This document shows, in pieces, positions 9,035-18,109 of a stretch of DNA of 35,501 nt; the stretch's first letter is position 1; each line of letters opens with the position of its first letter. Made by a program: the position numbers and the translations under genes. This DNA is from Thermococcus sp. GTDB taxonomy: Archaea; Methanobacteriota_B; Thermococci; Thermococcales; Thermococcaceae. The notes below the pieces were generated by a model. The model had not been told where the DNA came from and did not search any database. It was given only the letters and a program-made list of their open reading frames with translations. The DNA lies in the NCBI RefSeq assembly GCF_027008145.1, contig NZ_JALTCZ010000059.1, positions 1 to 35,501 of the forward strand. Reading direction: 5' to 3'.

Positions 9035-10039
9035 TTGACACATAACTGTTTTAAGATAAACACTAATTTGTCTTATTGGTGGAATACAATGTTGCCGATT
9101 GGAAAGTTAGAACCTTTCTTAGATTGGATTAGCAACCATCCACAAGATTCAACTGAGATTTTTAGGGTTCCCCATACCGTTCAGATTGTCCAAGAATCAA
9201 GGATTTCTTTAGAATTTCCCGTTCTCGTTGATTTCCCGAGGGTTGCCTACGAGGCGATTGGAACGTTCCTAATCAACCATATTTCAGAAGAACTAAATAA
9301 GAAAAGTCCACGAGAGTTGCTGTCTGTGCTTCTTAATGAAAAAGAACAGACAAATACGCCCCTCGGTCAGGTTACCTCTATGTTGAGGACCTTAGGAATT
9401 GAGTGGGATGCTCGCGTCTTTTCATTTAATGAAGGGATAATAATCACTGTTGAGCCAGAAGAGTATTACAGAAGTGTCTGGCCCAAGAAAATCCTCGATT
9501 TCATTGAGTTACTGAATGCCGACAAAGATTACCCAAGCAATATTTATGAAATTGCCTCGATACTCACTCCTCAATTACCCCTAAAAGAGTTTGCCAAGCC
9601 ATATTCAGTTGATCTTCCAATGATTTTTAAGCTTTTAGCTACTCAAGAGGACTTTAATATGATAGTTGAACTGGAAAAACTGCGGAAATCAATACTGTCC
9701 CTTTATGGACTAATAATGGCCTCAACTGAGCTTCCTGAGAACTATGGACGTCAGATTATCGCTTGGAATGACCTCACCAAAATATTCTATGACCTCTTGG
9801 GTCTCCTCAACCATTTGGAAGTCCTTTTGAAAGTTGGTCATTTTCATTCTGGTTACAATGTGCTACGCTCGTTGATACGGGATTTAGGTGATGCTCTGAT
9901 CGTCGTCTCCCTTGCTCAATACTACGAGAGTATAACATCAGAACTTAGGGATAAATCTCTCAAAGAGGAAGACAAGGAATCTGCCGTTTATGTTGGATTG
10001 GGGCAGGTAAAAGAAAAATTTGTTAATACATGGTTGTGA
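9035..10039 (+). CDS. Hypothetical protein, low-GC gene
   Basis: 334-aa ORF, no recognised motif; RBS-like GGTGG before ATG at 9089 suggests translation from MLPIGKLEPFLDW. Noticeably AT-rich relative to neighbours. Confidence 0.65.
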   Translation: MTHNCFKINTNLSYWWNTMLPIGKLEPFLDWISNHPQDSTEIFRVPHTVQIVQESRISLEFPVLVDFPRVAYEAIGTFLINHISEELNKKSPRELLSVLLNEKEQTNTPLGQVTSMLRTLGIEWDARVFSFNEGIIITVEPEEYYRSVWPKKILDFIELLNADKDYPSNIYEIASILTPQLPLKEFAKPYSVDLPMIFKLLATQEDFNMIVELEKLRKSILSLYGLIMASTELPENYGRQIIAWNDLTKIFYDLLGLLNHLEVLLKVGHFHSGYNVLRSLIRDLGDALIVVSLAQYYESITSELRDKSLKEEDKESAVYVGLGQVKEKFVNTWL

Positions 10040-10565
10040 CAAAGAAGGACGGCCTTTCTCAGGAGATGCTCCATTGGATAGTCAGGAGGATTATGATAAG
10101 ACGTTTTATATTAAAACACTAGAAGAACTTCGTAAGGAACTTGTGCAAGGTATCTTTGTGGAGTTTTATAAGAATAAGCATGTAACTAGGGCTGTCAAAA
10201 AGAACAGAGCCAAAAGATACTCGCTCATTGATTTCAGGGATAGGGTATACTACGAGTCAGTTGACATGTTCATTCAAACCGGTAAATTGCCCTTTGAAGT
10301 CGCTTTAGACAGAACAGTTCTCATGCCCACAAAGAAGAGTTTTGAGAACCCTTCGAAGTTCCCTGTGGCCAATGAATATCACAAACTTAGTGATGTAGTT
10401 CATAATCCCGTTTTGGTGGACTTCCCACCTTATAGCTCTACAATTGAGTACCTTGGATTCCTCCATCATCTAAAACTAGTGCGGAAAATCTTCGAAGACG
10501 TCCTGAAGGTTTACCGCAGGAGAATTTCAAAAAACATCCAGAGAGAAGAAATGAGTAGGGATTAA
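10020..10565 (+). CDS. Hypothetical protein, low-GC gene (TTG start, or continuation of the upstream ORF by frameshift)
   Basis: 181-aa ORF overlapping the previous ORF by 20 bp in the +1 frame; ends 2 bp before the leuS stop. Confidence 0.55.
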   Translation: MLIHGCDKEGRPFSGDAPLDSQEDYDKTFYIKTLEELRKELVQGIFVEFYKNKHVTRAVKKNRAKRYSLIDFRDRVYYESVDMFIQTGKLPFEVALDRTVLMPTKKSFENPSKFPVANEYHKLSDVVHNPVLVDFPPYSSTIEYLGFLHHLKLVRKIFEDVLKVYRRRISKNIQREEMSRD

Positions 10566-10567
10566 TA

Positions 10568-13471
10568 TCACTCCACGTAAACAGCGGGCTTCAGCGGCAT
10601 CGCGGCCTTCTTCTTTCCTCCCCTGTCCTCCTCGACGTTGATGATTATCTCAAGGCCAAGCTCCTTCTCCATGAAGTCCTTTGCCTCCCTAAGGGCCTTC
10701 TCTTCGTTAATGCGCTTCACTTCAAAGGCGCGCTCCTTGATGAGCCTCTGGATGAGCCTGCTTACCTCCTTGCCGTGCTTTCTCATCTCTTGCTCTTTCA
10801 TCAGCTCTGCCATCGCGCTCTTGAAGTCCCTCTTTTCTGCCACAACTTCAACTACCTTCCACTTCCACTCTGGAGCGGTGTAGATGTAGGCCCTCTTGGC
10901 GTTTTCGAGCTTGGCGACCCTTATTATCTCCTTTATGTCCTCGATGACCGACTGGATGAAGTCTTCCTCGGCCTCAACGGTCTCGTTCCACCACTCGTCA
11001 ACCGGCTCCGGCCATTTCGCCAAGCTGATGAATCCCTCCCCGCCGAGCTTCTCCCAGAGCTCCTCGGCGATGTGCGGTGTGAAGGGTGCCATCAGCCTGA
11101 CCCAGACCTCAGCGAGCTTTCTCAACACAAAGCGCTTTGCTTCATCGTTCCTGCCCTCGGTTCTCCTCATATACCAGCGCAGGTCGTTGAGGACTGTGTA
11201 GAAGGCCCACTGGACGGCAGTCCTCGTCCTGAACTCCTCAAGGGCATTGGTTGTTCCTTTGATGGCTTTGTTCAGGCGGTGGAGCATCCATTTATCTATG
11301 TTCTTCAGCTCAACGCCTTCTTTGGCCTCATAACCTGAGAACTCGCTTATCAGCTCGTAGAACCTCTCGACCTGCCTGCGGAGCTTTCCGACCTCTTTTC
11401 TCCTCCAGTCGAAGTCGTTGTCGTGTTCTGCCAGGCTCATTATGTAGAGTCTCACCACATCGGCACCGTTTTCTTCGATGGCATCTATGAAGTTCAGCAC
11501 GTTGCCCTTGCTCTTGCTCATCTTCTGACCTTCCAGCGTTCCGAAGCCGTTTACCGCTATTCCCCTCGGCCAGTGCTCCCTCCTGAATATCGCCACGTGG
11601 TTGAAGATGAAGAAGGTCAGATGGTTTGGGATCAGGTCTTTGGCGGAACAGCGCCAGTCTAGGGGATACCAGTACTCGAACTCCCCCTTCATCTCGTGAA
11701 TTGTCTCCGCTGGAATTCCTGTCTTCTCGGCCAGCTCTTCCTCGCGCTCCTCGCTGAAGTCCTCCCTGAATATGTAGTCGAAGAACTCCCTCGTGAGTTT
11801 CTCCGGGTTGAGTTTGCCCTCTTTCCTCAGCTGGTTGATGTGCCTGCTTATCGTGTAGTAGGCCATGTATATCGTTGAATCGCTGAGGCTCTCGATTACC
11901 CAGTCCGGATCCCAAGGCAGGGGCGTTCCAAGGCCAACTTTCCTCGCGCAGGCCTTCTCCTCGAGCCAGTCTATAACAGCCTCGAACTGCGCTCTTCTGC
12001 TCTCGGGGAGTATTTTCATGTCAGCGAGAGCTTCTCTCGCCTTCTCCTTCCATTCCGGGTTGCCGTAGTCGATGAACCACTGGTCGTGGATTATCTTGAT
12101 TACCGCTTGGTTGCCAAAGCGGCTTATAACCGGCTTGTCCGCAAACTCGTACATTGTCTCCGCTATGCCCTTCTCGGTGATCTCCTTGGCAATGATGTCC
12201 TTTACTTCCTGGACGGACATGCCAGCGTAGGGCTTTATCTTGAATATTCCCTTGTGGTACTCCGCCTTATAGATGTTCTTGGTTGCCTCCTCAAGCTTCT
12301 CCCTGTCCTTCTGACTCCTCACGCCGAGCCTCTGAGCCTCCTCTACAGCTGGAAACTCGCCATAGCCCTCAAGCTCGATGAGGGAAATGTAGCTTATCTC
12401 CTCGACAACGCGCGGGTCTACCTCGTACTTGAGGAGTATTTCAGTTTCTTTCTTCAGGTCTTCGAGGGCTATGTGGTCGAAGGGGGCATGAGCTGGAACG
12501 CTCATAACTACACCGGTAGCGTTGTCCGGGTCAACGAACTCCGCCGGTAGAATGATGATTTCGTCACCAGTCACTGGGTTCTTCACGTACTTCCCTATCA
12601 GCTTTTCACCCTTGAACTCCTCTATGGTCTCAACCTCCCTGTCCTGGAAGGAGAGCTTGTAAGCGGCCTCCTTGCTGACTATCCAAGTTTCCTCCTTTCC
12701 GCCACGTCTGACCTTAGCCTTGACGTAGGTCGCGTTGGGATTCAGCCACATGTTGGTGACGCCGTAAACCGTTTCGGGCCTCAGTGTCGCCGCGGGGAGA
12801 TAGATAACCTCGCCGTTCTCCTCAAGGATGAACTTGATTATGACGTACTCCAGAATCTGGATGTCCTCGCCCTCCATGATGTCGTGGTCGCCGAGCGGGG
12901 TTCCAACAACGGGGTCCCAGCGAACGCGGTGCGCTCCCTTAACGACCAGTCCCATGTCCTTCAGCGTCCAGAACTGCCACTCGATGAACTTGCTGAAGGG
13001 CGGAAACAGTGAAGTCGTGTGGAACTCGCGCGTCCAGTCAACGGAGAAGCCGGCCCTTATGAAGGTCTCCTTCGCCGACTTCATGAAGTACTTCACGATC
13101 TCCTTCGGATCCTCGAACTTCCAGAGGATTTCCTCGGGGACTTTGTAGACGTCGCGGTATATGTGGATGGTCTTTGGGTCGCGGTTCTTTATCCTCTCGG
13201 CGATACCAACTATTGGAGCTCCGGTGATGTGCCACGCCATCGGGAAGAGGACGTTGTAGCCCTGCATTCTCTTAAAGCGCGCTATAACGTCTGGGATCGT
13301 GTAGGTTCTTGCATGCCCCACGTGTAGGTGGCCTGAGAGGTATGGAAAGGCGACCGTTATGTAGAACTTTTTCTCCTTGGGCTTGGCTTTTCTGTCGGGC
13401 TCGAAGACTCTAGCTTCCATCCACCTCCTCTGCCACTTCTCCTCAATGGCCTTGAAGTCGAGCTCAGCCAT
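10568..13471 (-). CDS. leuS: Leucyl-tRNA synthetase
   Basis: [17 protein letters not shown] (HIGH-class motif), [11 protein letters not shown] (KMSKS), CP1 editing domain; 967 aa archaeal-type LeuRS. Confidence 0.97.
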   Translation of the reverse strand: MAELDFKAIEEKWQRRWMEARVFEPDRKAKPKEKKFYITVAFPYLSGHLHVGHARTYTIPDVIARFKRMQGYNVLFPMAWHITGAPIVGIAERIKNRDPKTIHIYRDVYKVPEEILWKFEDPKEIVKYFMKSAKETFIRAGFSVDWTREFHTTSLFPPFSKFIEWQFWTLKDMGLVVKGAHRVRWDPVVGTPLGDHDIMEGEDIQILEYVIIKFILEENGEVIYLPAATLRPETVYGVTNMWLNPNATYVKAKVRRGGKEETWIVSKEAAYKLSFQDREVETIEEFKGEKLIGKYVKNPVTGDEIIILPAEFVDPDNATGVVMSVPAHAPFDHIALEDLKKETEILLKYEVDPRVVEEISYISLIELEGYGEFPAVEEAQRLGVRSQKDREKLEEATKNIYKAEYHKGIFKIKPYAGMSVQEVKDIIAKEITEKGIAETMYEFADKPVISRFGNQAVIKIIHDQWFIDYGNPEWKEKAREALADMKILPESRRAQFEAVIDWLEEKACARKVGLGTPLPWDPDWVIESLSDSTIYMAYYTISRHINQLRKEGKLNPEKLTREFFDYIFREDFSEEREEELAEKTGIPAETIHEMKGEFEYWYPLDWRCSAKDLIPNHLTFFIFNHVAIFRREHWPRGIAVNGFGTLEGQKMSKSKGNVLNFIDAIEENGADVVRLYIMSLAEHDNDFDWRRKEVGKLRRQVERFYELISEFSGYEAKEGVELKNIDKWMLHRLNKAIKGTTNALEEFRTRTAVQWAFYTVLNDLRWYMRRTEGRNDEAKRFVLRKLAEVWVRLMAPFTPHIAEELWEKLGGEGFISLAKWPEPVDEWWNETVEAEEDFIQSVIEDIKEIIRVAKLENAKRAYIYTAPEWKWKVVEVVAEKRDFKSAMAELMKEQEMRKHGKEVSRLIQRLIKERAFEVKRINEEKALREAKDFMEKELGLEIIINVEEDRGGKKKAAMPLKPAVYVE

Positions 13472-13515
13472 GGCTAAAACCTCCTTTGGCCTCTTTTACC
13501 ACTAAAAACCCTTGA

Positions 13516-13543
13516 GAGACTCCAAAAGCGCGAGACTCCAAAA
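13516..13543 (-). repeat. Tandem direct repeat in the leuS upstream region
   Basis: GAGACTCCAAAA at 13516..13527 and 13532..13543 (16-bp period); TTTTGGAGTCTC x2 in the leuS direction. Confidence 0.7.
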
Positions 13544-13545
13544 TA

Positions 13546-13604
13546 GGGGGGTTATCGGTGAAATCAGTTACCGCTGAGATTACGGTGGAGAAGACACTCC
13601 CCCC
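13546..13604 (-). other. Candidate structured RNA / leader element upstream of leuS
   Basis: GGGGGG (13546..13551) and CCCCCC (13599..13604) can close a 59-nt element with internal ACCG/CGGT hairpins; a TATA-like CTTAAATA lies upstream on the minus strand near 13640. Confidence 0.35.
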
Positions 13605-13657
13605 TCATCGGCATCGGAAGCGGTAAAGACCTTGGGTATTTAAGGTTTTTGGAGGAC

Positions 13658-14728
13658 TCAGAGGATGACCAGCTCCCTCTCGGCCCTCGTCAGCCTCTTT
13701 CCCCTTCCGTCCATGACCGCGACGTCGTCCTCTATGCGAACCCCTCCAAGGCCAGGAACGTAAATTCCGGGCTCTATAGTGAACGTCATGCCGTTTTCAA
13801 GGATTACTTCCCCGTCGGGCCCTATGTAGGGTTCCTCGTGGACGTCCAAGCCGAGACCGTGACCGGTTCTGTGGGTGAAGTAGTTGCCGTAACCTGCCTC
13901 GGCTATCGTCTCCCTTGCGGCAGTGTCAATTTCCTTCGCCTTTACGCCGGTTTTAACGGCCCGGTAAGCCCTTTCCTGCGCCTCCCTTACAATTCCGTAT
14001 ATTTCCACCAGCCTCTCATCGGGCTTTCCCACCGCTATGGTTCTAGTTATGTCCGAGCAGTAGCCTCTCCACCTCGCCCCGAAGTCGAGGATTACCATGT
14101 CCCCCCGCCTGATTCGCCTGTTGCCGGGTTCGTGGTGGGGGTTTGCGCCGTTTTTGCCGGAGGCAACTATAGGCTCGAAGGATATTCCATCCGATAGTTC
14201 CCTTATGGCGAGCTCTATCTTCAGGGCTAACTCCCTCTCCCTCATCCCGAGGATGTCCCAGCCCAAGATTTCTTCAAAAACTCTGTCAACGACCCTGGAA
14301 GCGTGCTTCATCAGATCTATTTCCTTCTCGTCCTTTCTCATCCTCATCTCCCTGATTACCGAGCTCAGTGGATGGAAGCTGAACTCCCCGAGCTTCATAA
14401 TGCCTATCAGCCAGTCCGCCCGCATGGTGTCCTCAACGAGAACCTTCCCCGAGGAGAGGCGCATTTCCGCCAGAATCCATGCGAGCTTCTCGTAGGGGTT
14501 CTCACCGTCGCGCCAGAAGGTAACCGGGAATTTTGAAACAACGTTTTCGTAGAGGCTCGGGGCGAGAAGGCGGTAGTCGCCTTCGGCTGAAACTGCTAAA
14601 AGGGTCAGTCTCTCGCCGGCCTCGTAGATTTTGATACCCGTCAGGTAGTAGAGGTTCGAGCCGGGGCTTATGATGGCTCCGTCAAAGTCCCTCTCTTTTA
14701 TAAGGGAGATTAACCTGTCGAGGCGCAT
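13658..14728 (-). CDS. pepQ: Xaa-Pro dipeptidase / M24 metallopeptidase
   Basis: MRLDRLISLIKERDFDGAIISPGSNLYYLTGIK; VILDFGARWRGYCSDITRT, HRTGHGLGLDVHEEPYIG, FTIEPGIYVPGLGGVRIEDD metal-site motifs. ATG at 14728 preferred over the extended ORF start. Confidence 0.92.
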   Translation of the reverse strand: MRLDRLISLIKERDFDGAIISPGSNLYYLTGIKIYEAGERLTLLAVSAEGDYRLLAPSLYENVVSKFPVTFWRDGENPYEKLAWILAEMRLSSGKVLVEDTMRADWLIGIMKLGEFSFHPLSSVIREMRMRKDEKEIDLMKHASRVVDRVFEEILGWDILGMRERELALKIELAIRELSDGISFEPIVASGKNGANPHHEPGNRRIRRGDMVILDFGARWRGYCSDITRTIAVGKPDERLVEIYGIVREAQERAYRAVKTGVKAKEIDTAARETIAEAGYGNYFTHRTGHGLGLDVHEEPYIGPDGEVILENGMTFTIEPGIYVPGLGGVRIEDDVAVMDGRGKRLTRAERELVIL

Positions 14729-14776
14729 AACTTTCACCGCCCCAACTACTCCACAACCCTTAAAAACTAATTCTCG

Positions 14777-14791
14777 AAGTCGGCTCGACTT
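14777..14791. promoter_or_regulatory. Inverted repeat near predicted L15e transcription start
   Basis: AAGTCG-GCT-CGACTT, about 15-25 bp downstream of TATA-like TTAAAAAC (14760..14767). Confidence 0.4.
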
Positions 14792-14855
14792 GGCGGGGTG
14801 AACCCGTGGGATGTTCCCGGAAGGGAGAACCACAAACACGGAAGGGGTGAAAGAG

Positions 14856-15440
14856 ATGAGCATGTACAAGTACATTAGGGAAGCCTGGAAGAACCCCAAG
14901 AAGAGCTACGTCGGGGAGCTACTCAAGAAGAGGATGATCCAGTGGAGGAGGGAACCCGTCGTTGTGCGCGTTGAGAGACCTACCAGGCTCGACCGCGCGA
15001 GAAATCTCGGCTACCAGGCCAAGCAGGGCTACATCATAGCTCGCGTCCGCGTGAGAAAGGGCGGAAGGAAGAGACCCAGGTGGAAGGGCGGAAGGAAGCC
15101 GAGCAAGATGGGTATGGTGAAGTACTCGCCCAAGAAGAGCCTCCAGTGGATAGCCGAGGAGAAGGCAGCAAGGAAGTTCCCGAACCTTGAGGTTCTCAAC
15201 AGTTACTGGGTCGGCGAGGACGGTATGTACAAGTGGTTTGAGGTCATTCTCGTTGACCCACACCACCCGGCTATAAAGAACGATCCCAAGATAGCCTGGA
15301 TCGCTGGAAGGGCTCACAAGGGAAGGGTCTTCCGCGGTCTGACGAGTGCTGGAAAGAGGAGCCGCGGCCTGCTCAACAAGGGCAAAGGAGCTGAAAAGGT
15401 AAGGCCCAGCATAAGGGCCAACAAGGGCAGGGGCAAGTGA
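14856..15440 (+). CDS. rpl15e: 50S ribosomal protein L15e
   Basis: [34 protein letters not shown]...[28 protein letters not shown]; canonical start at 14856. Confidence 0.96.
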   Translation: MSMYKYIREAWKNPKKSYVGELLKKRMIQWRREPVVVRVERPTRLDRARNLGYQAKQGYIIARVRVRKGGRKRPRWKGGRKPSKMGMVKYSPKKSLQWIAEEKAARKFPNLEVLNSYWVGEDGMYKWFEVILVDPHHPAIKNDPKIAWIAGRAHKGRVFRGLTSAGKRSRGLLNKGKGAEKVRPSIRANKGRGK

Positions 15441-15454
15441 TCCCCCTTCTCTTT

Positions 15455-16051
15455 TTACATTAAGCTTATCGCCAAGAGAAGGACCGAGCCAATGACTAAA
15501 ACAGCTTCTCCAAGCCTGAACCTATCCTTGTAAGGAAGCCTGAGCCTCCCGCTGTAGGCCCTTGCCTCCATAGCCTCCCCGAGTTCTTCCCCAAGGAGTA
15601 GGGCCCTCACGATGACGGGAACGACCGTTGATTTCACCGCAGTGAAGCCACCCCCCATTCCTCGCGAAGCTTGAGCCTCCGAAACTTCTCCAAAAAGTCT
15701 CCTCAGGTTGTGGAACCCATTGAGGGCCATCCCCACGGAGATGGCAACGTCAGAGGGCAGTTTCATCCTCGTGAGCGCACCCATGACGTCTCCCTCCCTC
15801 GTCGTCTCGGCGAAGAGTAGCCCGAGCTCGGCTACCGCGAGAAGTCGGACGAAGTAATCAAGGCCCCCAAGCAGGCTGACCGCAAGGATGAGGAGAACTC
15901 CCGGCGTGAAGGCCTTCCTCTTGAGGAGAGGATACGCCAAGAGCACCACCACCGCTAGGGGTATGGGTTCTCTCGCCCTGAGTATCGCTATTCCAACGAG
16001 AAAAACCGAGAGCATCTTCGCCCGGGCGTCGAGTTTATCGAGTCCTCTCAA
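15455..16051 (-). CDS. bioN: ECF transporter transmembrane (T) component, probable biotin system
   Basis: Hydrophobic CbiQ/EcfT-type protein; conserved ARxxxRG-like elements (SEAQASRGMGG, MEARAYSGRLR); in operon with the ECF ATPase and birA. Confidence 0.82.
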   Translation of the reverse strand: MRGLDKLDARAKMLSVFLVGIAILRAREPIPLAVVVLLAYPLLKRKAFTPGVLLILAVSLLGGLDYFVRLLAVAELGLLFAETTREGDVMGALTRMKLPSDVAISVGMALNGFHNLRRLFGEVSEAQASRGMGGGFTAVKSTVVPVIVRALLLGEELGEAMEARAYSGRLRLPYKDRFRLGEAVLVIGSVLLLAISLM

Positions 16052-16784
16052 TGGAGTTCCTCCTGAGAAGTCTTATCCCGAGGGGTTCCCTGAGGCCATA
16101 GTCTCGTAGATCCAGGCTCAGGAGTTCCTCAGGTTTGTCTTCGAAGACAACTCTGCCGTTGGATAGTATCACAGCTCTGTCCGAGACCTCGAGGGCGAGC
16201 TCGACGTCGTGGGTGACGAGCAGAACGCCCTTGCCTTCTCCCCTTAACTTACCGATTATCTCTACCACTGCCCCGAAGCCCCAGCCGTCAAGGTCGCTCG
16301 TCGGCTCGTCGAGGATCACGTAGTCTGTCTCCATCGCGAGAACACAGGCCATAGCCAATCGCCTCATCTCCCCACCGCTCAGGCTCAGCGGTTTCTTATC
16401 CTCGTAGCCTTCGAGGCCGACGAGCGAGAGCGCCCGCTTGACCCTTTCCTCAATTTCATCTTCGCTAAGTCCCAAGTTCCCGGGACCGAAGGCGACCTCG
16501 TCGAAGACCCGCCCCGTGAAGAACATTCTCTCTGGCTCCTGAAAGACATAGCCGACTTTCCTGCTCAGCTCGGCGACACTCGAGCTTTTTGTGTCGATTC
16601 CGTCAACGAGAACCCTTCCCCTCGTCGGCTTCAGCAGGCCGTTGAGGTGCTTCGCGAGCGTCGTCTTCCCAGCCCCGTTCGGCCCGAGGAGGGCGAGGAC
16701 TTCTCCCCTCTCGAGGCGCAGATTGATGTCCCTCAGCACCTCTCGCCCGCTCCTCGAGTGGTAAAGGCCATCAACGAGTATCAT
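16035..16784 (-). CDS. bioM: ECF transporter ATP-binding (A) component, probable biotin system
   Basis: GPNGAGKTTLAKHLNGLL Walker A, LSGGEMRRLAMACVLAME signature, DYVILDEPTSDLD Walker B. Confidence 0.88.
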   Translation of the reverse strand: MILVDGLYHSRSGREVLRDINLRLERGEVLALLGPNGAGKTTLAKHLNGLLKPTRGRVLVDGIDTKSSSVAELSRKVGYVFQEPERMFFTGRVFDEVAFGPGNLGLSEDEIEERVKRALSLVGLEGYEDKKPLSLSGGEMRRLAMACVLAMETDYVILDEPTSDLDGWGFGAVVEIIGKLRGEGKGVLLVTHDVELALEVSDRAVILSNGRVVFEDKPEELLSLDLRDYGLREPLGIRLLRRNSIERTR

Positions 16785-17505
16785 AGTCCACCCCCTCTAT
16801 TACCGCCCTCGCGACCTTCAGGAGGCTTACCCTCTTGCCGAGCTCAATTGAGAGAGATGTTCCCTCCTCAGGAACGGGGTTGTTTACGTTGATGCCAACA
16901 CCTACAAGGGCGAATCTAACCAGCTCCGGCTCCCCAAAACCCTCAACGAGGACTCCTCCAAGCTTTCCGTTTTCGGTGAAGATCCCATTCTCAGCCGCTT
17001 CCGCTTTCACCCCCAGGTTTTCAAGGACCTTTACGATGCTTTCCATCACCTCTACTCTCAGGCGGGAGAGTCCTTCCATTGGAATCCTTTGCGAGACCCC
17101 AACGGAGAAGTAGAGGCCACCTTGCATAGAGACCCAGCTCCTTCCGAGCCTGCCTCGTCCAGCGGTTTGCTCTCCAGCAATGACAAAGGTTCCGAAGGTT
17201 TCCTCCTCGGCGAGCGCCTTGGTAACGTTCATCGTCGATGGGACGGAGCGGAAGTAGAGAGATTTAACGCCGAGCTCCCATGGATAGGGGATTTTTGCTT
17301 CTCTCACGAGCCGATAGCCCCTCCTAGTTGCCTTTATCGAGTAGCCGAGGGAGTTTAACTCCCTGACGTGCTTCCATATCGCGACTCTCGAGAGACCAAG
17401 AAGCTTACCGAGCTCCTCACCGCTCACGGGGCCATTCCTGAGGTTTTCTAGGATAACCCTTTTGGCCCTACTGTCCCGTATCGCGCCCTTCAAATGAACT
17501 TTCAT
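16771..17505 (-). CDS. birA: Biotin protein ligase with N-terminal HTH (bifunctional BirA repressor type)
   Basis: GKLLGLSRVAIWKHVRELNSLGYSI winged HTH; TAGRGRLGRSWVSMQGGLYFSV ligase motif; KLGGVLVE. Confidence 0.92.
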   Translation of the reverse strand: MKVHLKGAIRDSRAKRVILENLRNGPVSGEELGKLLGLSRVAIWKHVRELNSLGYSIKATRRGYRLVREAKIPYPWELGVKSLYFRSVPSTMNVTKALAEEETFGTFVIAGEQTAGRGRLGRSWVSMQGGLYFSVGVSQRIPMEGLSRLRVEVMESIVKVLENLGVKAEAAENGIFTENGKLGGVLVEGFGEPELVRFALVGVGINVNNPVPEEGTSLSIELGKRVSLLKVARAVIEGVDYDTR

Positions 17506-17511
17506 GTACGT

Positions 17512-17542
17512 CCGTTAACCGAATGATTTTTAACGTTTACGC
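17512..17542. promoter_or_regulatory. Candidate BirA operator/shared divergent promoter between birA and bioY
   Basis: GTTAACC (17514..17520) and GTTTAC (17535..17540) resemble half-sites of the described BirA signal TTGTAAACC-N14/15-GGTTTACAA; also a perfect CGTTAA-N11-TTAACG repeat. The 58-bp divergent gap also contains the only TATA-like TTTTTAA. Confidence 0.5.
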
Positions 17543-17563
17543 ATTTCTCAAAGGGGTGGTGGA

Positions 17564-18076
17564 ATGAAGCCAAAGGAGCTTGCGCTGATATCGATGTTCA
17601 CCTCTCTAACCGCCCTTGGGGCGCAGATGACAGTTCCAATAGGCCCGGTTCCTATTACGCTCCAAGTCCTCTTCGTTCTCCTTTCTGGCCTCATACTGGG
17701 GGCGAGGCTGGGCTTTCTCAGTCAGGCCCTCTACATGTTCCTCGGGCTGATAGGACTACCCGTCTTTGCCCATCTCGGCTCGGGACTGGCAACGCTCTAC
17801 GGGCCGACTGGTGGCTATCTGATGGCTTTTCCCCTGGCTTCCTACCTGTCAGGCCTCTTCACGGGTAGAGGAAAGGCCTTCCAGCTCCTCGGTTCCCTGC
17901 TTGCCATCGGCGTTATATATCTCCTCGGCTGGGCGAGGCTAAGCCTCATTCTCGGCCTTGCCAAGGCCTTCTACGTTGGGGTTCTGCCCTTCGTAGGCGT
18001 TGACGTCACCAAGGCAGTCGTTGCCGTTCTCGTTGCAGATGCTGTAAGGGAGGCCCTCCCTGAGAACAGGTTTTAA
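17564..18076 (+). CDS. bioY: Biotin transporter substrate-binding (S) component BioY
   Basis: BioY family: TALGAQMTVPIGPVPITLQVLFVLLSGLILG...LYMFLGLIGLPVFA...GPTGGYLMAFPLASYL. Confidence 0.94.
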   Translation: MKPKELALISMFTSLTALGAQMTVPIGPVPITLQVLFVLLSGLILGARLGFLSQALYMFLGLIGLPVFAHLGSGLATLYGPTGGYLMAFPLASYLSGLFTGRGKAFQLLGSLLAIGVIYLLGWARLSLILGLAKAFYVGVLPFVGVDVTKAVVAVLVADAVREALPENRF

Positions 18077-18109
18077 AACCCTCCCCCCAACTTTTTTTCG
18101 GTGATAGGA

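Noticed and set aside
11328-11915. 195-aa ORF overlapping leuS on the same strand
   Set aside because: Out-of-frame reading of leuS, very Arg/Gly/Glu-rich, no independent evidence.
13546-13620. C/D-box sRNA or T-box reading of the leuS upstream element
   Set aside because: CCGATGA is a poor C box and no proper D'/C' pair fits; T-boxes are a bacterial Gram-positive feature. Kept only as a generic structured element.
14811-14855. N-terminal extension of L15e ([15 protein letters not shown])
   Set aside because: L15e proteins begin at [11 protein letters not shown], and a GGGGTGA ribosome-binding site precedes ATG 14856.
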